Part shown: positions 1 to 13,043 of the stretch, piece after piece
Numbering within the stretch: position 1 is the first letter of the stretch
Layout: every line of letters starts with the position of its first letter
Assembly (NCBI GenBank): GCA_024220505.1
Contig: JAKZZE010000032.1
Location: forward strand, 377,501 to 437,500
Direction: 5' to 3'
Length of the DNA: 60,000 nucleotides
DNA from: Rhizopus arrhizus
Taxonomy: Eukaryota > Mucoromycota > Mucoromycetes > Mucorales > Rhizopodaceae
Notes under the pieces: model-generated
Databases searched by the model: none
What the model saw: the letters and a program-made list of their open reading frames with translations, nothing else
What the model was told of the DNA's origin: nothing
Program-made: the position numbers and the translations under genes

Positions 1-3000
1 TGAATATCATTGTTATAATAATATCTCATTCAGGATAAATGTTTCCATGATTAATGATCCGGTAAGTAATTGTCATTCCATACTCAACATGATCAATGAC
101 TTTGCTTCTTTTGATCGGAAGGAATCTTTTGGTTTTGTCTTTGGTTCTGCTGCTCATACTGCACTTTATCCAAAGGATTCTAAGAAGTATTGCAACTTCC
201 ACAAGACCACCAACCATAGCGACGATGAATGTCACGCTGTGAAGAAAGCATCCTCTTCTTCGGGTTCTACACGAGTTGATATTTCTTCTAGTTCTACTAC
301 CTGTTAGTGGAATCCAAGAAACTTACCTTCCGGTTTGGGAAGACCGTGCCGCTTTTGTGGTGCTGACAACTGGCATCCTAGTTACCCATGTAAAGGAAAA
401 TGTCGTTCAACTGGTTCTTCGGTTGACGATTCTGCTTTTGCTGGGTCTTCTCATATGTTTCGTGAAATGAGTCGATCCCTTGCTTCTTCCTTGTCTTCCA
501 TTGCTTCCTCTGATAATGGTACCCCTGTCTCTGTTGGTTCTTCTGCCAATCCTACTGCAGGTAATAGTGATGTCTCTTTTGATCGTAAGACTGATGCTGC
601 TGGTCCCGTTGTTCCTGTTTCCAATTCGTCGGATGATATGGTCACTGATGTTGTAGAAGCCTCCACTGTGACTGAAGTTGCTCAAACCTATAAGTATATT
701 ATACATCACATCTTTTCCAAAGCGCCTTCAAACACTATTATGCTTTATGTTCCTATTATTATAGAGCACATTAAAACATGGGTCATGATTGATATCGATT
801 TGTCTTTTTCGTGTGCGTCTCCTTCGTTCTGTTCGGCACTTGGTTTAATTCCAATACATAATCAAGGTTCGATCAAGTTAGGACATAATAGTTCAAGTAC
901 TGTAAGCCGATTAGGTATAACAAATCTTACTGTTCATCATAACATATCTTACTGTTCATTACAACCAAATCCGTTTGTCACATGAATTCAAAGTGTTTGA
1001 ATGTAGCAGTGATGTTCCCATTTATTTAGGACTTGGCATTTTACCTAAACTAAGAACAGGTTCAACAAGAGTAGCTACTTCCTGGTTAAGTTCTAATATT
1101 CCTAAAATACCTGATCCAATTAACCCTGATGACTATAAGCCAAATGAAGCTCCTGTTGGCACTATGTAGGATAGACATCATTTGATGAGCACTATTCAAC
1201 CTTTATTAGATGCCAATACAAGTATCCCTATGTCTTCTCATTGCAATTTACCTGGTGCTATCATCACTCTTGATACTGAGTCCAATGCCTTTGCTTACCG
1301 AGGATAACCTGGTATTGCTATTACTAATAGAAAGATCATGGAAGACCAAATTCAAACTTGGTTGGATGATTGTGTCATTGAGCCTACTCCTTCCAATACT
1401 CGCTTCAATAACCCTATTTTTCTTGTTGGAAAAAAGGATGTCAACGTATTATACACTAAGAAAAGAGCAGTTGTTGATAGAATGCCTTTACCTCTAATCA
1501 GTAATCTTCATCAACGTATGGGCTCTATTGCTATATTTACCACTTTTGACATACGAACATGCTTCCATCGTTTTCTTATCCAAGGATCTGATAGGTCTAA
1601 AACCACGTTTGCTCATCCAATTACTGGTGTGCAGTATCAACTTTGTCATTGTTCTTTTGGCTTAACAAGTACCAATAACGTTGTACAGTGTGTTCTTACA
1701 AATTTGTTAGCAGACCTTCCTTACATTGCACTCTATATTGATGATTTATGTGTCTTCAGCTCCGGTTATATGAGTCAGCGTGTTGAGTACGTTTGCAAAG
1801 CGTTGAAACGTCTTACTACTGAAGTTTTCGTAATATAAAGGACATCTTGGTGAATGCTCTGGTCATTCATATTCCTAACCTTAAGTACCCATTCTATGTT
1901 GCAACGAGTGCTAGTATTTATGGTATCCGTAGTGTCGTTTATCAAGCCATCAATCAAGAAATCAAATATAACGCCTTGTTGCAAGATCTCTTCCTCCTAT
2001 TAAACGTTACTATCATACCAACAAACAAGAGTTGTAAGCAACTGTATTCATATTTGAGAGATATAACAAATGTATATATAGCCGTCATTTTATCTTGACA
2101 ACTCGCACTTAGTCATTTATTTCTATATGACAATAAACTGGAGGGGGGTAATAATGTCAACAATGTTGCCATATACAATATCCGTGGTAAAAGAAAAGGA
2201 AACCAAATTTTAAAGTAAAATCTGTTATGAAATACAAATATATGCAGTCACTTCTGCAACACCATCATCATCATCATCAAAACCCTTATTGCATCGCGCT
2301 TTGCAATATGAAGATTATATCACACCTTCTCCTAAAGAAAGAAAAGATATAAGATTAAAGATACACTTATTAGGTCATTATGGAATTAAAGCCATAGAAC
2401 AAGCCATCATGGTGATAACCCCCATGTGACTAATTTATATCAAGATATTCAGAATGTCGTATCAAAGTGTCACGAATGCAAAATGTTTGGCATTGCCAAA
2501 ACAGGCTATCATCCCCCCTAGAAGTATCCTACCTGACGGATCTCTAGATCATTAGGATATGGACCTTGACACTTTTAATATAACATCTACGAGCGGAAAT
2601 AATTTCCTTTTTGTTATGGTTGATTTATTTTCTCGCTTTACTATCTTGAAAGCCATTCCTGATAAACAAGCTCTTACTATTGTCAAACAGCTTGTTGATA
2701 TCTTCAGTACTTTCGGCTGGTCTAGGGTCATTGCTAGCGATAATGGAAAAGAGTTTACTGCTACCATCGTTACTAAACTTACTATTTGCTAAAAAGACCA
2801 CCGTTAAACAGCTGCAAGGAAGAAAAGAAGATTGGGATTTATATGTACCTGCAACCCAACATGCTATGAATCTGTAGTATTCCAGACTTCATAAGAGTAG
2901 ATCATACACAGTAACCTTCAATGAAGTACCAAATGATATGAAAGACCGTTCTCATATTAAGTCCACTCTTAGAAGTGAAGCTATAGATTCTAGATTAATA

Positions 3001-3357
3001 GAAAACAGGTTTAAATATGCTACTGAAGTCATTATCTCTGCTTTGGCTAAACGAATTAAGGAAACTCAGGATGTAGATAACACATATTTTATCAAAACAA
3101 GCAATTATACAACACAAAGGAACTCCAGGTAACTACCAGTGTCTTGTTCATTGGAAAAGGTACGAGGATCCTACAGATTATACTTGAGAACCTATTTCTA
3201 ATTTTGATGATTAGTCTTCAATTGAAACATATTGGGCTCGTCGTCAAGCAGGAAATAATACTGCTGTCTCAAAGAAAGCAAGCTTATCTAAACGTACCGT
3301 TCCTACTCGTGATCATCACAGTGGAAGCAAGAGATCAAGGCGTTAAATTGTCTGAGT
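1..3357 (+). mobile_element. Decayed Ty3/gypsy chromovirus (gag-pol remnant), truncated by the window edge
   Basis: Pieces of one retrotransposon lie in the right order but in different frames with many stops. A gag-like Cys/His segment is at about 180-250 and a CxxC segment at about 340-400. A retropepsin-like stretch near 770-850 has lost the usual DTG/DSG (it reads DID). The reverse transcriptase at 1338-1838 keeps the YIDD catalytic box. An RNase H-like piece is at 1870-2060, then an H2C2-type zinc region around 2340-2480. The integrase core at 2552-2790 keeps MDLDTF and SDNGKEF. A chromodomain-like piece (YQCLVHWKRYEDP) near 3135-3200 is interrupted by stops. The C-terminal chromodomain places it among chromoviruses. 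No LTR was recognised, and the 5' end is outside the window. It is certainly inactive. Confidence 0.9.
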
Positions 3358-3360
3358 AGT

Positions 3361-5753
3361 TGACCATCTTTTTCCGTAAGATAATTCTTCCTCAGTTTTT
3401 ATGACAACTTACTACTACGATCCACCCTCAGTTATATTATGTCTATTTATCTATTGTATGGTCATTATCGCACTTATTGTGTATGGTCCGTACTCTTTCC
3501 TGAACCTTCACTTTTCCTTTTGCCGTTTGCTTCAAATTAGAAGGAGAAACGTTGTATTCACATAGATGACAAGTGAACATTCATGGATAAGCTTAGATAT
3601 CGTGGAACTATAGTCAAATTAGCTCTCTATTAATAAGTGTGGGACTTTTGCAATAGCCATTTTTGTCCTATTGCTCTTATAGGTATTCTAACTAGTGTAT
3701 CAGAGGCTGATTTCAGAAATGTCAGATCAATAGTTTATCCACTTCACTGTTTCTTGATTTGTCGAGAAGGCAGCGACTAACATTTATTCACTATCTTTCC
3801 TTTATCTTCCCATCCTTCACATATAATTACTTTTAACCGATCAATTGAAATAGCAGTAAATATCAAGACATTCAAAAAGCATAAATAGCTTCAATTGTTT
3901 TTTATTAATAAAGTCATATATACAGCTTTTAGTTTCACAACTATTGCCTTTTTTACTTTTAGTTTTTCAGATTTTGCATTTGGCAAAACAGAGTCATTAT
4001 CCAGCTGAGTGCATTGTTGGTAATATATTTGTATTATTTTATACAAGTCATACAGTTGATGCAACATACTTGGCGATTCAGTCTGTTTCACTAGTATATT
4101 AGTTTCATAGTTTTGTATAAGTATACAACTTGTTGAAAAATAAATTCATTCTAAAGAATGAAACGCTAGAATCTATATAAAAGTTGGTAAGGATGCTCAG
4201 GCGTATACAGAAAGAAAGAAAGAGAGTATTTTACTTGTGAAATAGAATAAGCTCTAACAAGCGACATAGTAAAGTTATACAAGTATATTCATGCTAATAT
4301 ATCCAGTTACTGTTAAAAATTTGACTTCATATATGTGTACCTTGTTAAAAAAAAAGTACAGTTTTATCAAATGCATTCAATTCTTATTAGTATACTCAGG
4401 CTTTCGTCATGTAACATTTTTCATAGACTCGACCAATTGGTAAATTTTGATTGCTCCAGCGCTAGACACACATCGCTTCTATTCAACTTTTCTGTAATAT
4501 TCATACAATGATAGTCATACTTGTCGGGTACAATGATGATATGATGTGATTGGTTCATACCAACAACACTTGAAAGATTTGAATTAGAAAATAAAATACA
4601 TGACAGTAATGATACTGCTCTAAGGGAACAATTTTGATGTTTCAATAAATGGAATAAATAAATTAAGCAACCGGATATGCTTCACAAATTGATTTAATAT
4701 TACGCTTGGGCTAGTAACGAATACCAAAAAAAAAAAAAAAAAAAAAAACAGATGGCATTGCCTTTACTGCTGTAATCATAGGTCTATCACGTCTTGATAC
4801 TTTGGATAGATGATGACACTTGAATCTAGTAATATAGACATTAATATCTTTACCCATTCTAGTTTTAGTGGTTTTCAATTTTTGTTGCAAATAGATGGAT
4901 GTAAGATAATACGATTTTTGTGTTGAACATCATCTTCATATTGACTATCTCTATAAAAAGTTATAAAGAAAAGACAGTTGTTTATTGGCAATAAATGCAA
5001 GTTTCCTTTTTAACAGTAACCATTCTAAATACATCGTAAGGGGTAGTTTGATTATTGAATGTGTAATGGCTTAATGCCTTTATGCATTACCCCTTTAAGA
5101 GCTCATGAGGGCATAAAAAGACAAAGTTTTGTACTTGTATGTTTCATGGCTAGAAGCAAATGCAATTGTTATTAATTGTGCTTTATCAGCCATTTTTCAA
5201 TAGATCTTTTCTCATTGCTAGTCTACAGATTGAATGGTGATTTTTTCTTACTATACTTGCATTATTAAATTCACAATATGCACCTCGTGTTTGCGATCAT
5301 TTGAGAATATCTCTTATCTCCATTGACTCCGAGACAGTAATCTATTCTTTCAGGATGTTTATCCGTTTTTTTAAGAACTATACAAGAAACAAAAGCTTCT
5401 CATAAGACGAATCAACAAGGCATAAGATAGAATGAGCTCGTTTGATAGAGTTCTTTGGTTTCAGACTTAAAGTCGACCGTATGAAATGAATAAAGACAAA
5501 TTACCATTTTATTTTGCTTATAATATTTCTTTATATCAAATATATAAATAAATTTTGTCTAGCATTCAGACATGGATTCATTTATCAATATTGAGAATGC
5601 CTAGAGTCAAATGCGATACATTGACAATTGAAAGGATACTAAAAAAAGAGAAAAGGCTCGCTCCCTACTGATTTCTAAACCCAGAAACTTTCTGTCCAAA
5701 ACTGACGTGCAAATTTTTTCCCCCTTTTTTTTTCTTTTTAAATAAAAAGAAAG
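3361..5753. other. Gene-free AT-rich stretch between the retroelement and CCT5
   Basis: No conserved coding segment was recognised on either strand. It contains a 23-nt A run near 4726-4748 and a weak inverted repeat (GTAATG/CATTAC arms) around 5060-5090. The last few hundred bases hold the CCT5 promoter, with T-rich tracts just before the start codon. The retroelement's missing 3' LTR, if it survives, would lie in the first part. Confidence 0.6.
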
Positions 5754-7570
5754 ATGGCAAATGCTAAAATTGATCCCAACTCTGCAGTCTATGCAACCGA
5801 TGAATATGGTAGACCTTTTATTATTGTTCGTGAAGGTCAACAGAAATCAAGATTACATGGTTTAGATGCTATTCGAGTAAGAGAGAAATAGAGACACGCG
5901 CTTCCATCTTTTTTTTTACACACTTTTTTAGTCTCACATTTTGGCTGCAAAAGCTGTTACAAGCATCATTAAATCATCACTGGGACCAAGAGGTTTAGAC
6001 AAAATCTTAATTTCTCCTGATGGTGATATCACAGTAACTAACGACGGTGCTACTATTTTGGATCAAATGTCTGTTGAACATCAGATTGCGAAATTATTAG
6101 TTCAACTTTCTAAAAGTCAAGATGATGAAATTGGAGATGGTACAACTGGTGTTGTTGGTAAAGAGCAAGAGAAAAAGAGGAGGGATGGGGAACAGTTGGA
6201 GATTAATATTCTTTTTATAGTGTTGGCTGGATCTCTTTTAGAACAATGTGAACAACTTTTAGACCGTGGTATTCATCCCATTCGTATTGCAGATGGTTTC
6301 GAACGTGCTTGTAATGTAGCTGTTCAACACTTGGATAAAATCTCGGATACAATTGAATTCAGTAAAGAACACTTGGATAACTTGAAAAAGACAGCAATGA
6401 CTAGTTTGGGCAGTAAAATGTAAGTTCTGAAAGCAAGAAAATAGAGCAGTAGCGTATTCATATTTCTTTTTTGTTAGTGTTTCCAAATGTCATGAACAAT
6501 TTGCTGATATTGCAGTGAACGCAGTCTTATCCGTTGCCGATTTAGAAAGAAAGGATGTTGATTTTGAATTGATCAAGGTAGACGGTAAATTGGGTGGATC
6601 ATTAGAGGATACTCTCTTGGTACATGGTGTGGTAGTTGACAAGGACATGTCTCACCCTCAGATGCCTCGTGAGGTCCACGATGCCAAGATTGCCATCTTG
6701 ACCTGTGCCTTTGAACCCCCTAGACCCAAGACAAAGCACAAGCTTGATATCACCAGCGTTGAGGAATACGAAAAGCTCAAAAGCTACGAAAAAGAAAAGT
6801 TTGAGACGATGATCAAGCAAGTCAAGGACTCTGGCGCTAACTTGGTTATTTGTCAATGGGGTTTTGATGATGAAGCCAACCACTTGCTGTTACAAAACAA
6901 GTTGCCTGCTGTTCGTTGGGTAGGTGGACCTGAGATTGAGTTGATTGCTATCGCCACCAACGGCCGTATCGTCCCTCGCTTTGAAGATCTTTCATCTGAA
7001 AAGTTAGGTCAGGCTGGTGTTGTTCGTGAATTGGCATTTGGTACAACCAAGGATAGAATGTTGGTGATTGAGGAATGTGCAAATACCCGTGCTGTCACTG
7101 TCTTTGTTCGTGGTGGTAATAAGATGATTATCGATGAAGCCAAGCGTTCCCTTCACGATGCCATGTGTGCTGTTAGAAACTTGGTGCGTGATAACCGTGT
7201 TGTCTATGGTGGTGGTGCTGCTGAAATCAGTTGTTCTTTGGCCATTTCCAAAGTGGCTGATGAGATCTCATCGATTGAACAATATGCTATGCGTGCCTTT
7301 GCTGATGCTCTGGATGCTACACCTTTGGCTCTTGCTGAAAACTCTGGTTTGCCACCTATTGAAACCTTGACTGAAGTCAAGGCCGAACAAGCTACGACAA
7401 ACAACCCTCAATTGGGTGTAGACTGTTTATATAGAGGATCCAACAACATGAAGGAACAGCACGTTTATGACCCTCTTATCTCAAAACGTCAACAATTTTT
7501 GTTGGCTACTCAATTGGTCAAGATGATCTTGAAGATTGACGATGTTATTACAACCACTGAGTCAATGTAA
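5754..7570 (+). CDS. CCT5: CCT epsilon subunit of the TRiC cytosolic chaperonin
   Basis: This subunit of the ATP-driven cytosolic TRiC ring folds actin, tubulin and other clients. Four exons (5754-5876, 5932-6157, 6221-6419, 6478-7570) join in phase to 546 codons, close to the usual length of about 540. The N-terminus reads [10 protein letters not shown], as in CCT5. Group II chaperonin signatures follow: SLGPRGLDK, the nucleotide-binding GDGTTGVV (split by intron 2), [11 protein letters not shown] in the apical domain and [12 protein letters not shown] near the C-terminus. Introns are 55-63 bp with GTAAG/GTAAA donors. All catalytic regions look intact. It converges with IMPDH, leaving 166 bp between the stops. 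The CCT5 assignment, as against other CCT paralogues, rests on near-continuous similarity to the epsilon family. Confidence 0.97.
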
Positions 7571-7736
7571 AATTGTATACTTATTTTTCATCAGTTTACC
7601 CCATTTTTGTGCTTTAATAAAGAGAAAGAGAGCTATAAAAAATATGTATATCAAATGCTTTATTTCTTTTTTCGTAATTTACAAATGATAAAAAGAGTCT
7701 ATATATATGTGTGTATCAATGAGTAATATTTATGAT

Positions 7737-9373
7737 TTAAGAAGAAAAGAGCTTCTTTTCAAAAGAGTGAAGACCGTGAACGCCACCCTCCATTTGAGCA
7801 GCAGCAGTTCTCTTTTCGAAACGGACTTGACCAGCATAAACACTGTTCTTCAAGTCAGTGACACTGCTACAGCCAATGTCTTGCAAGGAGTGTTGAACAC
7901 CAGTGATGAGATAAGTGATAAATTTACGAGCGGAACCCTTATCCAACACGTTACCAACAACACCCTGAGCGACCTTGACTGCATCACCTTCAGAGAAATA
8001 ACGCTTGGTGGCCGCATTACCGTCCTTACCAGTAGCAGATTTTTGGCTCATGGCATCAATAGAACCCATACCACGGTAACGCTTGAGACGTTGGCCTTCG
8101 TGATAAAAGTATTCACCTGGTGTTTCCTCTGTACCGGCCAAGAGACCACCCATCATAACAGCACTGGCGCCAAGGGCCAAAGCCTTGACAATATGACCGA
8201 CGTTTCCGACACCACCATCAGCAATGGTAGGAACACCAAACTTGCGAGCAAATTCAGAAACACGGTAAACAGCCGTGGCTTGAGGACGACCACAGGCCAT
8301 GACTTCTTGGGTGATACAGATCGAACCAGAACCCATACCGATACGAAGACCATCAGCACCAGCCTCGATCAAGTTGGCGGCTTGTTCACGGGTGACGACG
8401 TTACCGGCAATGACATCCAATTTGGGGAAGGTTTGCTTGATCCAGCGAATCATGTCGATTTGATAAACAGAGTTACCTTGACTGGAATCCAAGACGACAA
8501 CATCCAAACCGGCTTCGACTAAAAGAGCCAAACGTTCCTTATCATCGGGACGTGTACCGATAGCAGCACCGACCAAGAGTTGCTTGGATTGAGCACTCTT
8601 GCTAGCATAAGGATAGTTTTGGTTCTTGAGTAAATCGGAACGGGCCAAGAGAGCGACAAGAGCACCAGCGGCATCGACAATAGGGAGCTTACCCTTCTTG
8701 CTGGAACACAAGATTTCATTGGCTTCCTTCAAGGTAATGCCTTCTTGACCAACAACGAGTTCGGTTGTCATGATTTCTTTCAATGGAGTGCTATCATCAG
8801 CATGGAATTGAATGTCACGAGCGGTGACGATACCAAGCAATTTGCTGTGGAGCTTACCATTTTCTATAAACAGTCAGTTTCTCTCTCTCCTTTAATTTAC
8901 ATGCACTATCACTTACCAGTGATTGGGACACCACAGAAACCAGATCTTTCCTTGATGTTCTTGACATCAGCCACGGTGTGTTCAGGAGACAAGACGACAG
9001 GATCAGTAATGAAACCGTTTTCAAATTTCTTGACGGTACGAACCATCTTGGCTTGCTCTTCAGCAGAACAGTTGTGATGAATGATACCAATACCACCAGA
9101 CAAGGCCATGGAGATAGCCATCTCGGATTCAGTCACGGTATCCATAGGAGAAGACAAGAAGGGAGTCTTGAGAGAGATATTTTTGGTAATCTTGGATTCC
9201 AAAGAAGCCTTTTCGGCAGCAAAGTTAATGAAACCGGGCAAGATCAAGAAATCGTTGTAGGTCAACCCACCACTGAGTTGTTCATCCATCAGACCTTCAA
9301 CAGAAAGACCATCACGACGACCGTATTCTTTCAAGACATCATTGGCAGTAGAACAATCAAGAAATGAAGACAT
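7737..9373 (-). CDS. Inosine-5'-monophosphate dehydrogenase
   Basis: It oxidises IMP to XMP with NAD+, the rate-limiting step of guanine nucleotide synthesis, in the cytosol. Two exons (9373-8917 and 8863-7737) flank a 53-bp intron and give 527 codons, normal for the family. In order there are an N-terminal segment ([11 protein letters not shown]), a CBS/Bateman region at roughly residues 115-235, then the barrel with the catalytic loop [10 protein letters not shown] (Cys nucleophile), the phosphate-binding IADGG, the [13 protein letters not shown] segment and a mobile flap starting [10 protein letters not shown]. The C-terminus EGGVHGLHS also fits. The start was chosen because MSSFLDC begins directly downstream of a pyrimidine-rich leader. 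No damage is seen. Confidence 0.97.
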
Positions 9374-10033
9374 GTTTGTTTTTAAAGAAGGGTTTATTAG
9401 ATAAATAGAAGAAGAGGGGGATATTAATAATCCCCCCCTTCTAACAAGGATTGCAAAGTGAGCTTGGTATTTATAGTTTTCATCTTTAGCGTGACTTGCG
9501 AAAAAAAAATTTTGTGAAACTGATGTGACTCGTAGCCAAGTTGATGAATAAAGCATGAGAAGGATGACCAATGAAAAGTGGATGAAGATCTACAAATAAA
9601 GATGCAAAGCTGTGTTTGGGTTGATCTGTTTTGTGAGAAATGAACAAGTTGGATGATGACATTCCTTTTACTCTTTATGAATCACTGTCAATTTATACTG
9701 TTTGTCTTATTTTATGTTGGATTGTGTCAATCACACTACGAGCATTGATTCCTCCTTATCAACTCAGCTGTGTACTTTTTTTATTAGTCAGAAACGAACT
9801 GTTCACAATAAGAATGGGCACTGACAGCCAAAAGGTAAAAATAAATGAAACTTGTAATGAATTTAATGTCAATAAATAATCGCTCCTATCATCTTTTGTA
9901 TCTCCTCGTTTTAATAAACTATAATGACAGGTGATAATAATAACACACATGCACCACACATACACAACTCTTTAAATTTTTGGGCATTTTTTTGTTTTTT
10001 GTTTTTCCATTTTTTTTTAAAAAAAAAAACAAA
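9374..10033. other. Divergent promoter region of IMPDH and the small gene at 10034
   Basis: No credible coding sequence was found. Pyrimidine/purine-rich tracts lie next to the IMPDH start (about 9410-9440), and T/A homopolymers precede the + strand start at 10034. Regulatory sites could not be assigned. Confidence 0.5.
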
Positions 10034-10383
10034 ATGACTTCAAATAATAAAGTAAGCCAAGAGAAAAGAAGGACCTTCTTTATGAAATATTGACCCAGTA
10101 TAAAAAAGGAAACATGGAAATCACCTGGTTGTTGTAAAATACCCAATGTTTTAGGTAACAGCGCTTATTTGAAACCAGACCCACCCGCTTCACTTGATCT
10201 TCGCCCACTCGACCCTTCAAAGCATATATCCAAGGTATAGAACAAGAAAAGATGAAATATAACTAATTAAACAAGTAGAAGCCTTGGTGTTCAGCTAATC
10301 CATATGATGAAATACCCCCTTTAAAACCCTTATTAAACCATAAATTAGAAAATAAACCCCGTAAATTACGAAAAGAAGAATAG
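10034..10383 (+). CDS. Small three-exon hypothetical protein (about 82 aa)
   Basis: Not recognised. Three short exons give a continuous protein: 10034-10051, 10109-10234 and 10279-10383. The middle exon encodes a proline-rich stretch with SAYLKPDPPASLDLRPLDPS. The last exon encodes KPWCSANPYDEIPPLKP and a basic tail ending RKLRKEE. The second intron (GTATAG donor, CTAAT branch, AAGTAG acceptor) is convincing. The first intron's acceptor (AAAAAAG) is weak, so the N-terminus is uncertain. There is no signal peptide or membrane helix. The regular Pro/Leu pattern and in-phase exons argue for a real gene. It lies in the same orientation as, and 186 bp before, the methyltransferase-like gene. Confidence 0.55.
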
Positions 10384-10569
10384 AAAGTAAAAATCTATCC
10401 ATATCTGCTTTTTTTTTTTTTTTTTTTTTTTTTCTGTAAGGTAAAATCTTTTTCCCTTTCCTTGTATTACCTGTCAACCCAGAAAAATAAAAAACAAAAA
10501 AAAACAAGGAACCACTTTTCTTTTTTTCCCTCCTTTTTTTATATAATTTCTTTATATTAAAAAAGAAAC

Positions 10570-11645
10570 ATGGGAAATCAAACGAGTAGAGTGTTATCAC
10601 ACAAAAAGAAATATGAAGGTTCAAAATCCTCGAGTAATACTAGTAATGCTGGTAGCAGACGCGGATCTATTATAGATTGTTTTATAAAGCAAAATCAAAA
10701 TTCAGTCTCTATGAAAAAGGAAGAAGAAATAAAAGAAATGGATCGTTATCAGAGGATGGTAATGAACCCTTCTGTTTGTATTCATCTTTTTATTTACAAG
10801 TGTTGTAGCATTATATGTTGAAAATAGTCAATAAACGTAATATATTAACAACCTTCAATCAATCACCATCTATCATAGTAAAAAGTGGGCTTGATGATGG
10901 CATCTGGACAATAGAAGTAGCAACGGAATATCCAGATGCAAAGGTCATTGGGTTAGATACTAAGTTGCCTGATATTCAATTACCAAATCAAACCTATTAT
11001 CGTACTGACATCATACACACTTGGCCTATTCCTGCAAACACTGTCGATTTGTAATATGAGAGATAATCACAAGGAGAAGGGGAAACTAATATGTGCTTGA
11101 TAGCGTCTTTCAGAGGAACATGGGCACGAGGCTTCAAAAAGAGCATTGGCCTATTGTGCTAAGACAGATGTTTACAGTGTTGAAGAAGGGTGCGTGTATA
11201 GAATTAGTGGAACATGAGCTATTCAATTATCAACTGGGACCCTTTTCCACTGAACTACAGGAGCATTACAAAGATCAATGCAAACAACAGAACCTTGCTT
11301 TGGATTCACAGCAAATACCCATTTTATTAAACCAGATTGGATTTGAAGGAATCGAGTGTAAAGTGATTGATGTGCCACTTGGAGAATGGCCAGATGAGAC
11401 AGGTAATCGGGTGCTCATGCTTCATGGCTCATACTCACTGTCTGTTAGAATTAAAACATTTTGGATTCATGAATTTAGATATACAAAAAGCAAAATTTAA
11501 AAACAAAAAGAATGAATACATGTCCAACTGGGGTTTGACATCAACTGCATACGATCAATTGATGAGTCAAGCCGCTGAAGAAACAGAAAGATACCGGTCG
11601 TTCACACGATTTAATTGTTGGATGGCTAAAAAGCCTCTTTTATAA
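10570..11645 (+). CDS. Class I SAM-dependent methyltransferase-like protein with altered motif I
   Basis: Four exons (10570-10758, 10809-11050, 11104-11402, 11449-11645) join in phase to 308 codons. A Ser-rich N-terminal tail (about 60 residues, starting MGNQTSR, possibly N-myristoylated) leads into DRYQRM, typical of a fungal methyltransferase family. Motif I, normally DxGCGxGxW, here reads KSGLDDGIWTIEVATEYP, so the SAM-binding GxGxG is lost. Motif II (KVIGLD), the DFVFQR segment, VLKKGACIELVEHE and the C-terminal FTRFNCWMAKKP are retained. The frame is otherwise intact across all exons, so it may be an expressed but SAM-binding-impaired paralogue, or a recent pseudogene. Its stop is 17 bp from the stop of the convergent arrestin-like gene. 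Substrate unknown. Confidence 0.8.
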
Positions 11646-11662
11646 TAAATACCCTCTCTTCC

Positions 11663-12981
11663 TCACTCGGAAGGAATTTCAACCTTTTCAGAAGCAAAGC
11701 TCGCCACGTTCTGTATCGTGCTTGCTTCAGAACCCACAGAGGCCAAAGACAGATTCATCCAGCCCGTCAGACCGTGCTTTATCCTGCCCGACAGTGTCTT
11801 TTGCGTTATCGCCAGGGTGGGCGGCTGAGTCAAAAGCGAGGCATGAGTGGATGAAGGATGAATGGAGGATGCGGACATGGGGTGAACGAGCAGGATGGGT
11901 AGGTTAGCCACGAGTATCTCGCTACATCTTTTTTTTTTGTACATTAACACATTGTCCTACTGGTTTTCTTGCTTACTTTTGAAAACAGACAAAGACTTGG
12001 ACAAAGAACGAAACATTCAGTTCCTTTTGTTGATCAATCGAAAACTCATTTGGCTATTCATTCCATCCGTCAAAAAGAGCGCCCTTTTTTTTTTTTTTTT
12101 TTTCCTTACCGGTGGTTGAATGGTCATTATCAGCTCATCTTGTCCTCTGGGCATCAAAGGCTGCCACCATTCTCGACTTGAATTTGTAGCTATTATCTTT
12201 ATTCTGTTTCCTATCTGTCTTATTAGTTTCAATTTTACTTCATTTAGCTATTCAATCGTATTGTCAGATGGGACACACTCCAAGCATGTGACTTACATGC
12301 TGTCGAAGATGGTTGTTTTGGATGAACAGATGAATCGAAATCGCTGTATTATCTGATATCCATACTCTCTGCGGCAGACAGACATCAATCAATACTTGTC
12401 TGTCATTAAATAAAAAAGACAGAGCCTGCTCTTCACGTAACCAACGACTCACATTCGAATAGACCGTGATCGGTTTTTTTATCTTTACATATTCAATTTT
12501 ACCAAGTCGAATATACCACAGTTCGCTTATGTGAAATATCAATACATGCAATAGGATAAATACGAGATGGATTACCATTGAATATGATACTTAATCGACT
12601 TTCCCCCTCTTTGCTTTTTGTAGGTACCACTGAATAGATGGTGTAATCTGTATTGAAATGGTATGGTCCTCGTCGATCTCTTTTGCATATCCAACGAATC
12701 AATGCGAAGAATGGTGTCTTTTAGAAATATATGTTTATGTTGACACACTTTACAACGTTAGCAATAACTCATCGTCATACAACGCATGCCTGTGTACCTT
12801 CTTTACCAATCATGGTTACCGTGATACCAAACAGGTTGCTAGGATACTCTATCATTATCGTGCCTGAAAGTTCATTTCCAGCAATGATCGATGGTGTCTT
12901 TGTATAGATTCGAATTGTTGGATACCGTAAGGTAAGATAAAGAAAGGAAGTCCAATGTTTGTAATAGGAAACGAGTGACAT
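11663..12981 (-). CDS. Arrestin-like (alpha-arrestin fold) protein
   Basis: Probably an adaptor of the arrestin superfamily, which in fungi link membrane cargo to ubiquitin ligases and endocytosis. Exon 1 (12981-12784) has beta-strand motifs RIYTKTPSIIAGNELSG and LFGITVTMIGKE. Exon 2 starts at 12717 (TPFFALIRW; GPYHFNTDYTIYS). A third coding segment down to 12297 has KKPITVYSNVS and ISDNTAISIHL, typical of the arrestin C lobe. Exon 4 (12247-12110) encodes LNEVKLKLIRQIGNR, exon 5 is 12053-11977, and exon 6 (11927-11663) has LVANLPILLVHP. The junction between the second and third segments (about 12500-12560) is unresolved: the best in-phase intron is only 36 bp, so a frameshift is possible. No PY motif was seen. 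Confidence 0.7.
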
Positions 12982-13043
12982 GATGAAAAAAAAAAGGGGA
13001 GATCAATTTTATTCTATTTTTTTCTGGCATGCTGCCACATATT

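Noticed and set aside
7707..8522. A 271-codon plus-strand frame opposite IMPDH
   Set aside because: Antisense of a highly biased coding exon; the IMPDH frame explains the sequence fully.
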